From Streptomyces sp. SolWspMP-5a-2 (GTDB lineage Bacteria > Actinomycetota > Actinomycetes > Streptomycetales > Streptomycetaceae), in NCBI RefSeq assembly GCF_900091845.1, contig NZ_FMCI01000032.1, positions 1 through 47,861 on the forward strand: a DNA stretch of 47,861 bases, read 5' to 3'. Shown piece after piece: positions 1 through 10,205 of this stretch. Under the pieces are notes generated by a model, which was not told the origin of the DNA, ran no database searches, and saw nothing but the letters and a program-made list of their open reading frames with translations. The first letter of the stretch is position 1, and every line of letters starts with the position of its first letter. A program made the position numbers and the translations under genes.

Positions 1-1
1 G

Positions 2-952
2 CCGGGCATCGTCAGGGCCGTCGACGCCGCCGCCGCGGCGCTCGCCCTGCCGGTGCCGCGGGTCGACCCGGGCGACCCCGACGCCGGTTTCCTGGCCGGT
101 CTGATCACCAGCGCGCCCACCGAACTCCTGGGCGCGCTCGCGGCGGCCCCCGCGGACTCGGTGGAGACCCGGCTGCGGCGCATCCGCGCCTGGCTGGAGA
201 ACGGCGACCTCGGCGCCGCCCTGAACGCGCTGCGGGCCGTGGAGGACGAGCGGCCCGACGACTGGCGGGTGGTCTGGTACCGGGGTGTGGCCGCGCTGGT
301 CACCGGCGACCAGGAGGGCGCCGCGCTGGCCTTCGACGCGATCTACGACGCCTTCCCCGGCGAGACCGCCCCGAAGCTGGCGCTGGGGCTGTGCGCCGAG
401 GTGCTGGGCCAGCTCGACAACGCGGCCGAGTACTACCGGCTGGTCTGGTCGACCGACCCGAGCTACGTGAGCGCCGCCTTCGCCCTGGCCCGGGTGCAGT
501 TGGCGAGCGGCGACCGGGCGGCCTCCGTGCGGACCCTGGAGTCGGTGCCGGAGTCGTCGATCCACTGCACGGCGGCCCGGGTGGCGGCGGTGCGGGCGCG
601 GCTGCGGCGGCGTCAACGGGACGGGGCCTCGGGGGACGTACCCTTCCTGGACGACCTGCGCGCCTCGGCGGGGCAGGTCGAGGCGCTCGACGCGTACGGT
701 CTCGACCCGGCTCGCCGGGAGCAGTTGTCGGCCGAGGTGCTCGGGTGCGCCCTGGACTGGATACTCTCCGGTGGCCAGGGTTCAGGACCGGCGGCACAGC
801 GGGTGCTGCTCGGCAGCGCGCTGGACGAGCGGGGACTCCGCTTCGGTCTCGAGCGTTCGTACCGCACGCTGGCCCGGTTGGCGCGGGGCGGCGAGGAGAG
901 GATCGACCTGGTGGAACGTGCCAATCGTTACCGCCCCCGGACGTGGGTGTAG
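2..952 (+). CDS. pknG: PknG-like serine/threonine protein kinase, C-terminal part (partial)
   Basis: The reading frame is open from the first bases of the window, so the N-terminal rubredoxin and kinase domains lie upstream. What remains is alpha-helical with tetratricopeptide-like repeats (for example the stretches around NGDLGAALNALRAVEDERPDDW and EVLGQLDNAAEYYRLVWSTD). This matches the C-terminal TPR domain that follows the kinase domain in actinobacterial PknG. PknG is a soluble kinase that phosphorylates GarA/OdhI-type FHA proteins and so controls 2-oxoglutarate and glutamate metabolism; that role is family knowledge. The TAG stop abuts the next gene, and PP2C, vWA and FHA genes follow on the same strand. 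Any GTG or ATG inside this fragment is internal, not the true start. Confidence 0.85.
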   Translation, partial: PGIVRAVDAAAAALALPVPRVDPGDPDAGFLAGLITSAPTELLGALAAAPADSVETRLRRIRAWLENGDLGAALNALRAVEDERPDDWRVVWYRGVAALVTGDQEGAALAFDAIYDAFPGETAPKLALGLCAEVLGQLDNAAEYYRLVWSTDPSYVSAAFALARVQLASGDRAASVRTLESVPESSIHCTAARVAAVRARLRRRQRDGASGDVPFLDDLRASAGQVEALDAYGLDPARREQLSAEVLGCALDWILSGGQGSGPAAQRVLLGSALDERGLRFGLERSYRTLARLARGGEERIDLVERANRYRPRTWV

Positions 953-955
953 TTG

Positions 956-2201
956 ATGTCGCAGATGCCCCAGCTGTCCGCGTGCCCGAGCTGCGAGTGG
1001 CCGCTCGAATCGGGCGACCGCTTCTGCGGCGCGTGCGGATACGACCTGTCGGCGGTCCCCGCCCGGCCGGACGACCATCCGACGGTCGCCCTGAACGGCG
1101 CGGTCCCGCCGGAGGAGCCGCCGCGGCCCGCGGCACCGGCGCCCGCTCCGGGAACCGGGCCCGCGGCACCGGCGGCCGCTCCGGGGACCGGTGTGCGCTT
1201 CGACCGCGCGCCGTCGTCCGACGACTACCCGCTGCAGGCGCCCGAACCGCCGCCCGCCGCGGCCCCCGAGGCGCCCGCCGCCGATCAGAAGGTCTGTGTG
1301 GCCTGCCGGGCGGGCCGTGTCGACCGGGACGGGGTACTGCGAGAACTGCGGGCACGCGCAGCCGCGCGAGCGCGACCACATGGAGCAGGAGGCGGGGCCG
1401 ATCGCAGCCGTCTCCGACCGGGGCCTGCGCCACCACCGCAACGAGGACGCGTTCGCCATCGCGGCCTGCGCGCTGCCCGACGGCTCCCCGGCCTCCGTCG
1501 CGATCGTCTGCGACGGCGTCTCCTCGGCGACCCGGCCCGACGACGCGTCGCTGGCCGCCTCACGGGCCGCGAGCCGGTCGCTGCTGGCCGCGCTGCCCCG
1601 GGGCACCCATCCGCAGCAGGCGATGCACGAGGCCATCGTCGCCGCCTCGCACGCCGTCGACGCGCTGGCCGCCGAGCCCGCCACGGCCCGGGAGCAGGCC
1701 CCGCACCAGAACGCGCCGGCCTGCACGCTGGTCGGCGCGATCGTCACGGCCGGGCTGCTGACCGTGGGCTGGGTCGGGGACAGCCGCGTCTACTGGGTGC
1801 CGGTGGACCGCTCGTCGCCGCCCGCCCGGCTCACCGAGGACGACTCGTGGGCCGCGCAGATGGTCGCGGCGGGCCTGATGAACGAGGCCGAGGCGTACGC
1901 CGACGAGCGCGCCCACGCGATCACCGGGTGGCTGGGCGCCGACGCCTACGAACTGGAGCCGCACACCCAGTCGTTCAAGCCGGACCGGCCGGGTGTGGTG
2001 GTGGTGTGCACCGACGGCCTGTGGAACTACGCGGAGGGCGCCGAGGAGATGGCCGAGGCGCTCCCCGCGGACGCGGCCGTCCGGCCGCTGCACAGCGCCC
2101 GGGTGCTGGTCGGTCACGCCCTGGACGGCGGGGGCCACGACAACGTAACAGTGGCCGTCGTGCCGTTCCCCGCCACGGCACAGGGGGCAGGATCGGCCTG
2201 A
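956..2201 (+). pseudogene. Zinc-ribbon/PP2C protein phosphatase, frameshifted
   Basis: The first frame (ATG at 956, or TTG at 953) encodes a CPSC...CGAC zinc ribbon and a Pro/Ala-rich linker ending in a second Cys pair (CVACRAGRVDRDG). The second frame encodes YCENCGHAQPRERDH and then a complete PP2C domain: DRGLRHHRNEDAF, the CDGVSS metal-binding Asp, GWVGDSRVYW, CTDGLWNY and HDNVTVAV. The frames join if one G is removed from the GGGG run at 1331-1334, which restores a second zinc ribbon (CVAC...CENC). The gene is therefore a zinc-ribbon plus phosphatase protein carrying a single-base insertion, or a sequencing error. The phosphatase alone could still be made from the in-frame ATG at 1380. 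The likely role is dephosphorylation of substrates of the neighbouring Ser/Thr kinase. The stop is at 2201, about 100 bp before the vWA gene. Confidence 0.8.
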
Positions 2202-2302
2202 GAGGCCGCGCACGGGGAAGGAGCCGCGGGACGGAGGGGACCGCCCGCGGCCGGACCAGGCCCTGTCCGGATCCGGGGGCCACGAGGGGGATGTGAGCAG
2301 CC

Positions 2303-3634
2303 ATGGCCAATTTCTCGAAGGCGCACGTGCCGCAGTTCTCGGTGGACGTGTACCAGAACGAGTACTTGCCGGAGGGCGGCCGCGAGGTCAGCGCGATCGT
2401 GACGGTCACCGCCACCGGCGGCGGCACCACGGGCGGCGCGGTCGCGGCGTCCGGGCACGGCCCGTCGGCCGCGGTGGCGCTGATGGTCGACTGCTCCGGT
2501 TCGATGGACTACCCGCCGGCGAAGATGCGCAACGCCCGGGACGCGACGGCCGCCGCCGTGGACGCCCTGCGGGACGGTGTGCACTTCGCGGTGATCGGCG
2601 GCACGCACGTCGCCAAGGAGGTCTACCCGGGCGGCGGGCGGCTCGCGGTCGCCGACGCGACCACCCGGGAACAGGCCAAGTTCGCGCTGCGCAAGCTGGC
2701 GGCGGGCGGCGGCACGGCCATCGGCACCTGGCTGCGGCTCGCGGACCGGCTGCTGTCGTCGGCGGACGTGTCGATCCGGCACGGCATCCTGCTGACCGAC
2801 GGCCGCAACGAGCACGAGGCGCCCGAGGATCTGCGGGCGGCGCTGGAGTCCTGCGCGGGCCGGTTCACCTGTGACGCCCGCGGGGTCGGCACCGACTGGG
2901 ACGTGAAAGAAGTCACAGCGATCGCCTCGGCGCTGCTCGGCACCGCGGACATCGTGGCCGATCCGGGCGGTCTCGCGGCCGACTTCACCGGGATGATGGA
3001 GAAGACGATGGGCAAGGAGGTCGCCGACGTCGCGCTGCGGGTGTGGACGCCGGTCGGCACGTCCATCAAGTTCGTCAAGCAAGTCGCCCCGGCGGTCGCG
3101 GAGTTGACCGACCGGCGGACGGAGGCGGGGCCGCGCGCGGGCGACTACCCCACCGGTTCCTGGGGCGACGAGTCCCGCGACTACCACGTCTGCGTCGAGG
3201 TCCCGGCCGCGCAGCTCGGCCAGGAGATGCTCGCCGCGCGGGTCTCCCTGGTGGTCCCGCAACCCGACGGATCCGCCCGGAACTTGGGCGCCCAGGGCCT
3301 GGTGCGGGCGGTCTGGACCGACGACATGGCCGCCTCGACGTCGATCAACCCGCAGGTCGCCCACTACACGGGCCAGGCCGAACTGGCACAGGCCATCCAA
3401 CAAGGTCTCGACCTTCGCAAAGCGGGCGATTTCGACGGCGCAACGGCCAAATTGGGCCGGGCCGTTCAACTGGCGAGCGCCTCCGGGAACGCGGATACTG
3501 CGAAACTGCTTTCGAAGGTGGTGGACGTGGTCGACGCCGCGACGGGTACTGTGCGACTGAAGGCGAAGGTCGCCGAGGCCGACGAGATGACTCTCGAGAC
3601 CCGGTCCACGAAAACCGTTCGCGTGAAGAAGTGA
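2303..3634 (+). CDS. von Willebrand factor A domain protein
   Basis: This 443-aa cytosolic protein has no signal peptide. A vWA domain begins near residue 50 with a MIDAS metal site (VDCSGSM near residue 64) and continues through LLTDGRNEH. A C-terminal part rich in beta strands and helices ends in a TPR-like helical stretch (QQGLDLRKAGDFDGATAKLGRAVQLA). The ATG at 2303 has a GAGGGGG-type ribosome site about 12 bases upstream; a GTG at 2293 is out of frame. Proteins of this type sit with PknG, PP2C and FHA genes in many Streptomyces genomes and are thought to act as protein-interaction partners in phospho-signalling. The exact function is unknown. Confidence 0.85.
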   Translation: MANFSKAHVPQFSVDVYQNEYLPEGGREVSAIVTVTATGGGTTGGAVAASGHGPSAAVALMVDCSGSMDYPPAKMRNARDATAAAVDALRDGVHFAVIGGTHVAKEVYPGGGRLAVADATTREQAKFALRKLAAGGGTAIGTWLRLADRLLSSADVSIRHGILLTDGRNEHEAPEDLRAALESCAGRFTCDARGVGTDWDVKEVTAIASALLGTADIVADPGGLAADFTGMMEKTMGKEVADVALRVWTPVGTSIKFVKQVAPAVAELTDRRTEAGPRAGDYPTGSWGDESRDYHVCVEVPAAQLGQEMLAARVSLVVPQPDGSARNLGAQGLVRAVWTDDMAASTSINPQVAHYTGQAELAQAIQQGLDLRKAGDFDGATAKLGRAVQLASASGNADTAKLLSKVVDVVDAATGTVRLKAKVAEADEMTLETRSTKTVRVKK

Positions 3635-3682
3635 CCCTGCACCACCCGGACAGGCTTGACGAGGAGAGGGGGAAGCGCCGAC

Positions 3683-5104
3683 ATGCCGACCTGCCCGAAC
3701 GGACACCAGTCGGGTTCCGACGACTGGTGCGAGGTCTGCGGTCACCGCATGGCCGGTTCCGTGCCCCCGCCTCCGCCGCCGCCCCCGCCCGGCGGTGGCT
3801 ACGGCTTCCCGCCGCCGCAGGGCGGACGCCCCGGCCAGGACCCGGAGCTGTGCCCGCAGTGCCGCACGCCCCGCGAGGGCGGCGCCCCGTTCTGCGAGGA
3901 GTGCCGGTGGAACTTCCTCACCAACACGGCGACCTCGTACACCCCGGCGGCCCCGCGCCCGCAGGGCCCCGGCCAGGGCGCCCCGCGCTTCCAGCAGCCG
4001 CCCGGACCCTCGTACGGCGGCGCTGACCCGTTCGAGTACCAGGGTTCGCGCCCGTCGCAGGTGAACCGGCCCGCCGAGCCGATCCCGCCGTTCGGCGGCG
4101 ACCCCTCGCGCCCCGACCCGTCCGGCCCCCCGAACTTCGGCGGCCAGGGGCAGTCGCCCTTCGGCCACCAGGGCCGTCCCGACCAGCAGGGCCCGCCGCC
4201 GTACGGCACCCAGCCGGGCCGCCCCGACCAGGGCCGCCCGCCGTTCGGGTCGGACCCCGACCAGCAGGGCCCGCCGCACTTCGGCCGTCCCGACCAGCAG
4301 AACCCGCCCTTCGGCGGGCAGGGCCGTCCCGATCCCTCGGGTCCGCCCGCTCCCCCGAACTTCGGCGGCCCGTCCGGCTACGGCTCCGACCCGTCCCGTC
4401 CGGTCCCGCCGCCGCCCGGCCCCACGCCCTCCGGAGGCCCCGGTGGCCCGCAGGCGTTCCAGCAGGCGGGGCCGCCCGCCCCGCCCGCGTTCCCGCAGCG
4501 CGAGACCGGCCGCCCGCAGCAGGGCGGCCAGGGCTTCGGCGGCGGTGACGACGACTGGGTGATCTCCCCGCCGACCCACGGCCCCGGCGGCCAGGGCGGT
4601 CCCGGCGGCCGTGGTCCGCAGGGCGGCCAGGGCGGCTACGGCTACCCCGGCCCCGGTGCCCAGCAGGCCCCCGGCTACCCGCAGGCGCCCCGCGGCCCGG
4701 TCACCTGGACGGCGACCATCGGCCCGGACCGCGAGTACTTCATGGCGATGATGCAGCGTTCAGGTCCGGAGGCGACCGGCCTCAACCTGCCCGCGTACTC
4801 GCCCGAGCAGCAGCGCACGCTCAGCGGCAACCAGGTCACCATCGGCCGCCGCAGGCACTCCACCGGCGACACCCCCGACATCGACCTGGCCGTGCCCCCG
4901 GAGGACCCGGGCGTCTCCCACCAGCACGCGGTGCTGGTCCAGCAGGCGGACGGCAACTGGGCGGTCGTCGACCAGAACTCGACCAACGGCACCACCGTCA
5001 ACGGCGGCGAGGAGCCCATCCAGCCGTTCGTGCCGGTCCCCCTCCAGGACGGCGACCGGGTGCACGTCGGCGCCTGGACGACGATCACCGTCCGCCGGGG
5101 CTGA
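3683..5104 (+). CDS. Zinc-ribbon/FHA domain protein
   Basis: The ATG at 3683 is chosen because a purine-rich GAGGAGAGGGGGA site lies about 8 bases upstream; a start at 3656 would add nine unrelated residues. The protein (473 aa) begins with a zinc ribbon (CPNGH...CEVCGH), then a second one (CPQC...CEEC). A long Pro/Gly/Gln-rich, probably disordered linker follows, with degenerate copies of GRPDQQGPP. A C-terminal FHA domain is recognisable from VTIGRRR, GVSHQHAVL and the NSTNGTTVNG loop. FHA domains bind phosphothreonine, so this is a probable substrate or adaptor of the upstream PknG-like kinase. The stop lies 12 bp from the convergent methyltransferase gene. Confidence 0.85.
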   Translation: MPTCPNGHQSGSDDWCEVCGHRMAGSVPPPPPPPPPGGGYGFPPPQGGRPGQDPELCPQCRTPREGGAPFCEECRWNFLTNTATSYTPAAPRPQGPGQGAPRFQQPPGPSYGGADPFEYQGSRPSQVNRPAEPIPPFGGDPSRPDPSGPPNFGGQGQSPFGHQGRPDQQGPPPYGTQPGRPDQGRPPFGSDPDQQGPPHFGRPDQQNPPFGGQGRPDPSGPPAPPNFGGPSGYGSDPSRPVPPPPGPTPSGGPGGPQAFQQAGPPAPPAFPQRETGRPQQGGQGFGGGDDDWVISPPTHGPGGQGGPGGRGPQGGQGGYGYPGPGAQQAPGYPQAPRGPVTWTATIGPDREYFMAMMQRSGPEATGLNLPAYSPEQQRTLSGNQVTIGRRRHSTGDTPDIDLAVPPEDPGVSHQHAVLVQQADGNWAVVDQNSTNGTTVNGGEEPIQPFVPVPLQDGDRVHVGAWTTITVRRG

Positions 5105-5116
5105 GGCGCGGGCCGG

Positions 5117-6094
5117 TCACTCCGGCAGGGGCCAGCGGTACCGGCCGTCCGGCCGGTCGAGCCACGCCCACCGGCGGTCGCCGTCGACGCTCACGCCGTA
5201 CCGCTCCCGCACCGGCCGGCCCTCGCGCTCCCACAGCGCGTGGGCCGCGCGCGGGTCGAGGTCGTCGGGGGTGAGGGCCAGCAGGAAGCGGAACAGCTCG
5301 TGGTCAGCCGCCGCGGGCGGCACCCCGTCCGGTGGCTCCTCACGGGCCGCCCGGCGGGCCGCCCCGCGCAGCGGCACGAAGTAGGCGGGCGTGTGCAGGA
5401 ACCGCCCCTCGGCGTGCCCGGCGTCCCGCACGGTCAGCGTGAGCAGCCCGGTCGCGAGGGGCGCGAGGACCCGGGCCCCCGGCACGCACTGGCCGGGCCA
5501 GGCGCGCGGCACCGAGGTGAGCGCGCAGGTGGCGATGATCCGGTCGAAGGGGGCGCGCTCCGGCACGCCCCGCGCGCCGTCCCCGGTGACGACGGCGGGC
5601 CGGTGCCCGGCGGCGGCCAGATGCCGGCGTGCGCTCTCGGTGATCTCCGGCTCCAGGTCGACGGTGGTGACGAGGGAGTCGTCGCCGAGCCGGTGGGCGA
5701 GCAGGGCCGCGTTGTAGCCGGTGCCCGCCCCGACCTCCAGGACCCGGTCGCCGTCGCGCACCCGCAGCTCGGTGAGCATCACCGCCATCAGGGACGGCTG
5801 GCTGCTGGAGGAGACCAGGTCGCCGTCGCGCAGCCGGGTCGCCAGCGGGACGTCCTCGTACACCCCGCGCAGCCAGCGGTCGCGGGCCCGCGGATCGGGG
5901 TCCCCGCACCAGCGCCGTTCGTGGCCCCCGGGGACGGGCGCGTAGTAGTACGGCACGAAGAGATGGCGCGGGACGGCGGTGAACGCCTCCCGCCACACCG
6001 GGTCGGTGTCCCAGACGCCGGTCGCGTCGATCGCCCGCACCAGCGCGCGCCGGGCCTGCGCGGCCGGCGGGGTGTCGGGTTCGGGGGCGCCCAT
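5117..6094 (-). CDS. Protein-L-isoaspartate O-methyltransferase-like protein
   Basis: The 325-aa product starts at the ATG whose complement lies at 6092-6094 (MGAPEPDTPP). It carries the PIMT features: VPRHLFVP, SSSSQPSLMAVML and the SAM-binding motif VLEVGAGTGYNAALLAHRLG, then a Rossmann fold and a C-terminal extension. PIMT enzymes methylate isoaspartyl residues in damaged proteins using S-adenosylmethionine. Streptomyces genomes hold many PIMT-like paralogues, some acting on peptides, so the substrate here is unknown. It is convergent with the FHA gene and divergent from the globin gene. This gene is separate from the PIMT-like enzyme of the lanthipeptide cluster at 34.7 kb. Confidence 0.85.
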   Translation of the reverse strand: MGAPEPDTPPAAQARRALVRAIDATGVWDTDPVWREAFTAVPRHLFVPYYYAPVPGGHERRWCGDPDPRARDRWLRGVYEDVPLATRLRDGDLVSSSSQPSLMAVMLTELRVRDGDRVLEVGAGTGYNAALLAHRLGDDSLVTTVDLEPEITESARRHLAAAGHRPAVVTGDGARGVPERAPFDRIIATCALTSVPRAWPGQCVPGARVLAPLATGLLTLTVRDAGHAEGRFLHTPAYFVPLRGAARRAAREEPPDGVPPAAADHELFRFLLALTPDDLDPRAAHALWEREGRPVRERYGVSVDGDRRWAWLDRPDGRYRWPLPE

Positions 6095-6190
6095 GGTCCC
6101 ACTGTGCGGCCCCGGCGCCGTCGGGGCGAGCGCCGGGACGGAAGTCCTGGGCCTGAGGTCCTGGTCCCCGCCGTCTGAGACCATGGAGGG

Positions 6191-6595
6191 GTGAACGAGA
6201 TTCGGCGCGGAACGCTTCAGCAGCAGACCTTCTACGAGCAGGTCGGCGGGGAGGAGACCTTCCGCCGCCTCGTCCACCGGTTCTACGAGGGGGTGGCCGA
6301 CGACCCGCTGCTGCGGCCCATGTACCCGGAGGAGGATCTCGGCCCCGCCGAGGAGCGCCTGGTGCTGTTCCTGATCCAGTACTGGGGCGGCCCGACGACG
6401 TACAGCGACAACCGGGGCCACCCCCGGCTGCGCATGCGGCACGCGCCGTTCACCGTGGACCGCGCGGCGCACGACGCCTGGCTGCGGCACATGCGGGACG
6501 CCGTGGACGACCTGGGCCTCTCCGAGGAACACGAGCAGACCCTGTGGAAGTACCTGACGTACGCGGCGGCGTCGATGGTGAACACCCCGGAGTGA
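6191..6595 (+). CDS. glbO: Group II truncated haemoglobin
   Basis: The 134-aa protein is a 2-on-2 globin of the GlbO type: FYEQVGGEETFRRLVHRFYEGVADDPLLRPMYP, the QYWGGPTTYSDNRGHPRLRMRHAPF segment with the proximal His in the RMRHAPF region, and a Trp at AHDAWLRHMR. Such proteins bind O2 and NO and are linked to oxidative or nitrosative defence. The start is a GTG at 6191 with a purine run directly upstream, so spacing is short. The gene faces away from the methyltransferase across a 96-bp gap that must hold both promoters. A tandem repeat array begins about 80 bp after its stop. Confidence 0.88.
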   Translation: MNEIRRGTLQQQTFYEQVGGEETFRRLVHRFYEGVADDPLLRPMYPEEDLGPAEERLVLFLIQYWGGPTTYSDNRGHPRLRMRHAPFTVDRAAHDAWLRHMRDAVDDLGLSEEHEQTLWKYLTYAAASMVNTPE

Positions 6596-6678
6596 CGACG
6601 GGCCCCGGACGCCGCAGGGGACGGCCGGAGGTTCCGGGCGCCCGTGAGCAACCTGCACACCCCGGCGCAGTCCGCAAA

Positions 6679-6912
6679 GTCCACCGGACACTGCTTCCTG
6701 AAAGACCCAACGGACGCTGCTGCGCGCGCACTTCAGCGAACGCCGATGTCCGGGAAGTACAACGGCCGCTGACGTCGGGGCGGTGCAACGGCCGCTGACG
6801 TCGGGACGGTTCAACGGATGCTGACGTCCGGGCAGTTCAACGGCCGCTCACGTCGGGGCGGTTCAACGGATGCTGAAGTCGGCTGGGTTCAGCGGACGCT
6901 GACGTCCAGGGC
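6679..6912. repeat. 26-bp tandem repeat array, nine units
   Basis: Nine consecutive 26-bp units run 6679-6704, 6705-6730, 6731-6756, 6757-6782, 6783-6808, 6809-6834, 6835-6860, 6861-6886 and 6887-6912. The left three are degenerate; units 4-8 agree at most positions. On the minus strand the shared core is GACGTCAGCRKCCGYTGAAC. The rightmost unit overlaps the last codons and stop of the minus-strand gene ending at 6889 (reading D-V-S-V-R-stop). The array therefore looks like serial duplication of that gene's 3' end, each copy keeping a TGA. There are no spacers, so this is not CRISPR. Confidence 0.9.
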
Positions 6913-7557
6913 GCCGAGTCCCGCGCGGCGTACGGCGATCGAGCCGTAGGGGGTGCGCAGGCGCAGCCAGGCGCCCGCGGCGACGAGGACCACCGGGACC
7001 CCGGGCCGCAGGAAACCGAGCGACTGGGCCGCGTGCACGGCCCGCACCGGCAGCCGGGTGCGGCCGACCGTGCGGGACCAGATCTCCCGCCCGATCCGGT
7101 CGAGTTCGGCCCTGGTGCGCCCTTCCGGCGCCAACTCCTGCGTGCGGGACCGGAATTCGGCGACCCCGGCGCGGACGAGCGCGCCCAGCGCGTCCGGCGC
7201 TGGCAGCCCGTTCTCGGCCCGCCAGCCGCCGCGCGGGGGCAGCACTCCGGCCCACGGCGGGCCGGTGACGGCGGTCGGGACGCCCGCCGTGGCCGCCGAC
7301 TCGTCGACGGTCTCCAGGAGTTCACCGGCGGAGACGGTCACGTCCAGGGTGACGTCGAGGCCGTTCTCGTACGGCTTGGCGAGCCGGACGGCGCGGACCG
7401 CGAGCACCTCGAAGGACGGCGGTCTGCCGAAGACGGCGAGCGCGGTGCCGATCGCCTGGAGCCGCACGGCGGCGCCGCGGTCGTAGTGGAGCAGCCGGGA
7501 GAGGAAGGCCGCGAGGTCCGCCGCCTCCCCCTCGTCGGCGAGGTGGAGACCCGTCAT
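6889..7557 (-). CDS. Conserved hypothetical actinobacterial protein
   Basis: The product (222 aa from the ATG at 7557, MTGLHLADEGEAADLAAFLSRL) has no domain I can name. It looks globular and alpha/beta with no membrane segment or signal peptide. Its start overlaps the stop of the thioesterase gene by 4 bp (ATGA), which implies translational coupling, and both probably belong to a transcript that includes EttA. Its stop falls inside the last unit of the 26-bp repeat array. The reading frame stays open upstream to 7749, but that region is the thioesterase gene in another frame. Confidence 0.75.
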   Translation of the reverse strand: MTGLHLADEGEAADLAAFLSRLLHYDRGAAVRLQAIGTALAVFGRPPSFEVLAVRAVRLAKPYENGLDVTLDVTVSAGELLETVDESAATAGVPTAVTGPPWAGVLPPRGGWRAENGLPAPDALGALVRAGVAEFRSRTQELAPEGRTRAELDRIGREIWSRTVGRTRLPVRAVHAAQSLGFLRPGVPVVLVAAGAWLRLRTPYGSIAVRRAGLGALDVSVR

Positions 7558-7964
7558 GCGGCGACGGCCTCCTCCTTGTCGTCCCGGTACTCCGCGAGGA
7601 ACTCCCGTTCCTCCGCGGTGATCCGCCGCGGGCGCTGGGTCTGGAAGTCGAACGGCACGATGACCGTCGCGGCCTTCACGTAGACCTGGTCGCCGTCCTT
7701 CACCTCGTAGCGGATGGTGAAGGACGCCGCCCTGATCTCGGTGACCCACAGCTCGATGTCCACGGGCGCGTGCCGGTGGACGAGCTGCCGCTTGTAGTCG
7801 ATCTCATGGCGTGCCACCACCGACCCCTGCTGGAAGTCCTTCTCCGGGCGGAACAGGAAGTCGATACGGGCTTCCTCCAGGTAGCGGAGGAAGACCACGT
7901 TGTTGACGTGGCCGTACGCGTCCATGTCCGCCCAGCGCAGTGGGCAGCGGTAGATGTGCCGCAA
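7554..7964 (-). CDS. Hotdog-fold acyl-CoA thioesterase
   Basis: The 136-aa protein has the 4-hydroxybenzoyl-CoA thioesterase-like pattern: RWADMDAYGHVNNVVFLRYLEEARIDF with the catalytic Asp (D15) and the GHVNN helix, then EIDYKRQLVHRHAPVDIELWV. Enzymes of this family hydrolyse acyl-CoA thioesters in the cytosol; the chain specificity cannot be read from sequence. The start is a TTG (complement at 7962-7964, MRHIYRCPLRW) lying 6 bp after the EttA stop. The 3' end overlaps the next gene by 4 bp. It is an ordinary member of an ettA-thioesterase block. Confidence 0.88.
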   Translation of the reverse strand: MRHIYRCPLRWADMDAYGHVNNVVFLRYLEEARIDFLFRPEKDFQQGSVVARHEIDYKRQLVHRHAPVDIELWVTEIRAASFTIRYEVKDGDQVYVKAATVIVPFDFQTQRPRRITAEEREFLAEYRDDKEEAVAA

Positions 7965-7970
7965 GATCGA

Positions 7971-9635
<1,665 letters not shown>

Positions 9636-9786
9636 GAGAAACCGTCCGGCAGCTTGAAATCAGGCAAGGGCAGATACACCCCATCTTGCCGTACGTCCAC
9701 CCTCGGGTGGTAACCCGTGTGGGCTAGGCGCCGTGAGCTGGGGTTTGTCCGGGAGGCCGTGGGGCGGCGATGGCCCGCCCGCGCTC

Positions 9787-10161
9787 TCAGGGACGGGACG
9801 GGCGCCGGGTGAGCAGGGCCGCAGTCACCAGCGTCACCCCGACGGCCCCGGCGACGCCGATCGGGCCAGCCGAGCGGACCGCGTGGCTGGAGCGCCAGGA
9901 CAGGACCGACCAGCGGGACTGCGCGGAGCACAGAGAACCGGTGCTCAGCCAGGAGCCCCCGGACAGCGCCGACAGGGCCGAGCCGATCGAACCGGCGGAG
10001 AGCGCGCTGCCGATCGAGGCGACCGACAGGACCGAGCCGACCGAGCCGATGGAGAGCACCGACCCCACCGAGCCGATCGACAGCACCGAGTCCTGCGACC
10101 AGAGGGAGAGGAAGGAACCCGTGCGGGGGTCCGTCGCCGTGGGCTTCGCCGACTTCGTCAT
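9787..10161 (-). CDS. Small Ser-triplet repeat protein with a C-terminal membrane segment
   Basis: The 124-aa product starts at the ATG at 10161 (MTKSAKPTATDPRTGS). From Ser16 to Ser91 a serine stands at every third residue, with mostly Val/Ile/Ala and Gly/Leu between (SVL SIG SVG SVL SIG SVG), giving about 26 triplets. A probable transmembrane helix follows (AGPIGVAGAVGVTLVTAALL) and then a basic tail (TRRPSRP), which suggests an inside-out tail anchor. I know of similar unnamed proteins in Streptomyces but no function. The strict period of three suggests a regular fold such as a beta-solenoid or stacked helix. The long frame upstream of 10161 belongs to other genes. Confidence 0.7.
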   Translation of the reverse strand: MTKSAKPTATDPRTGSFLSLWSQDSVLSIGSVGSVLSIGSVGSVLSVASIGSALSAGSIGSALSALSGGSWLSTGSLCSAQSRWSVLSWRSSHAVRSAGPIGVAGAVGVTLVTAALLTRRPSRP

Positions 10162-10205
10162 GAGGCCATTGTGCCCGCGCCGCCCGGTCCCCCGCAGGGC
10201 GCCGT

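Noticed and set aside
6679..6912. CRISPR array
   Set aside because: The 26-bp units are directly adjacent with no spacers and no cas genes are nearby.
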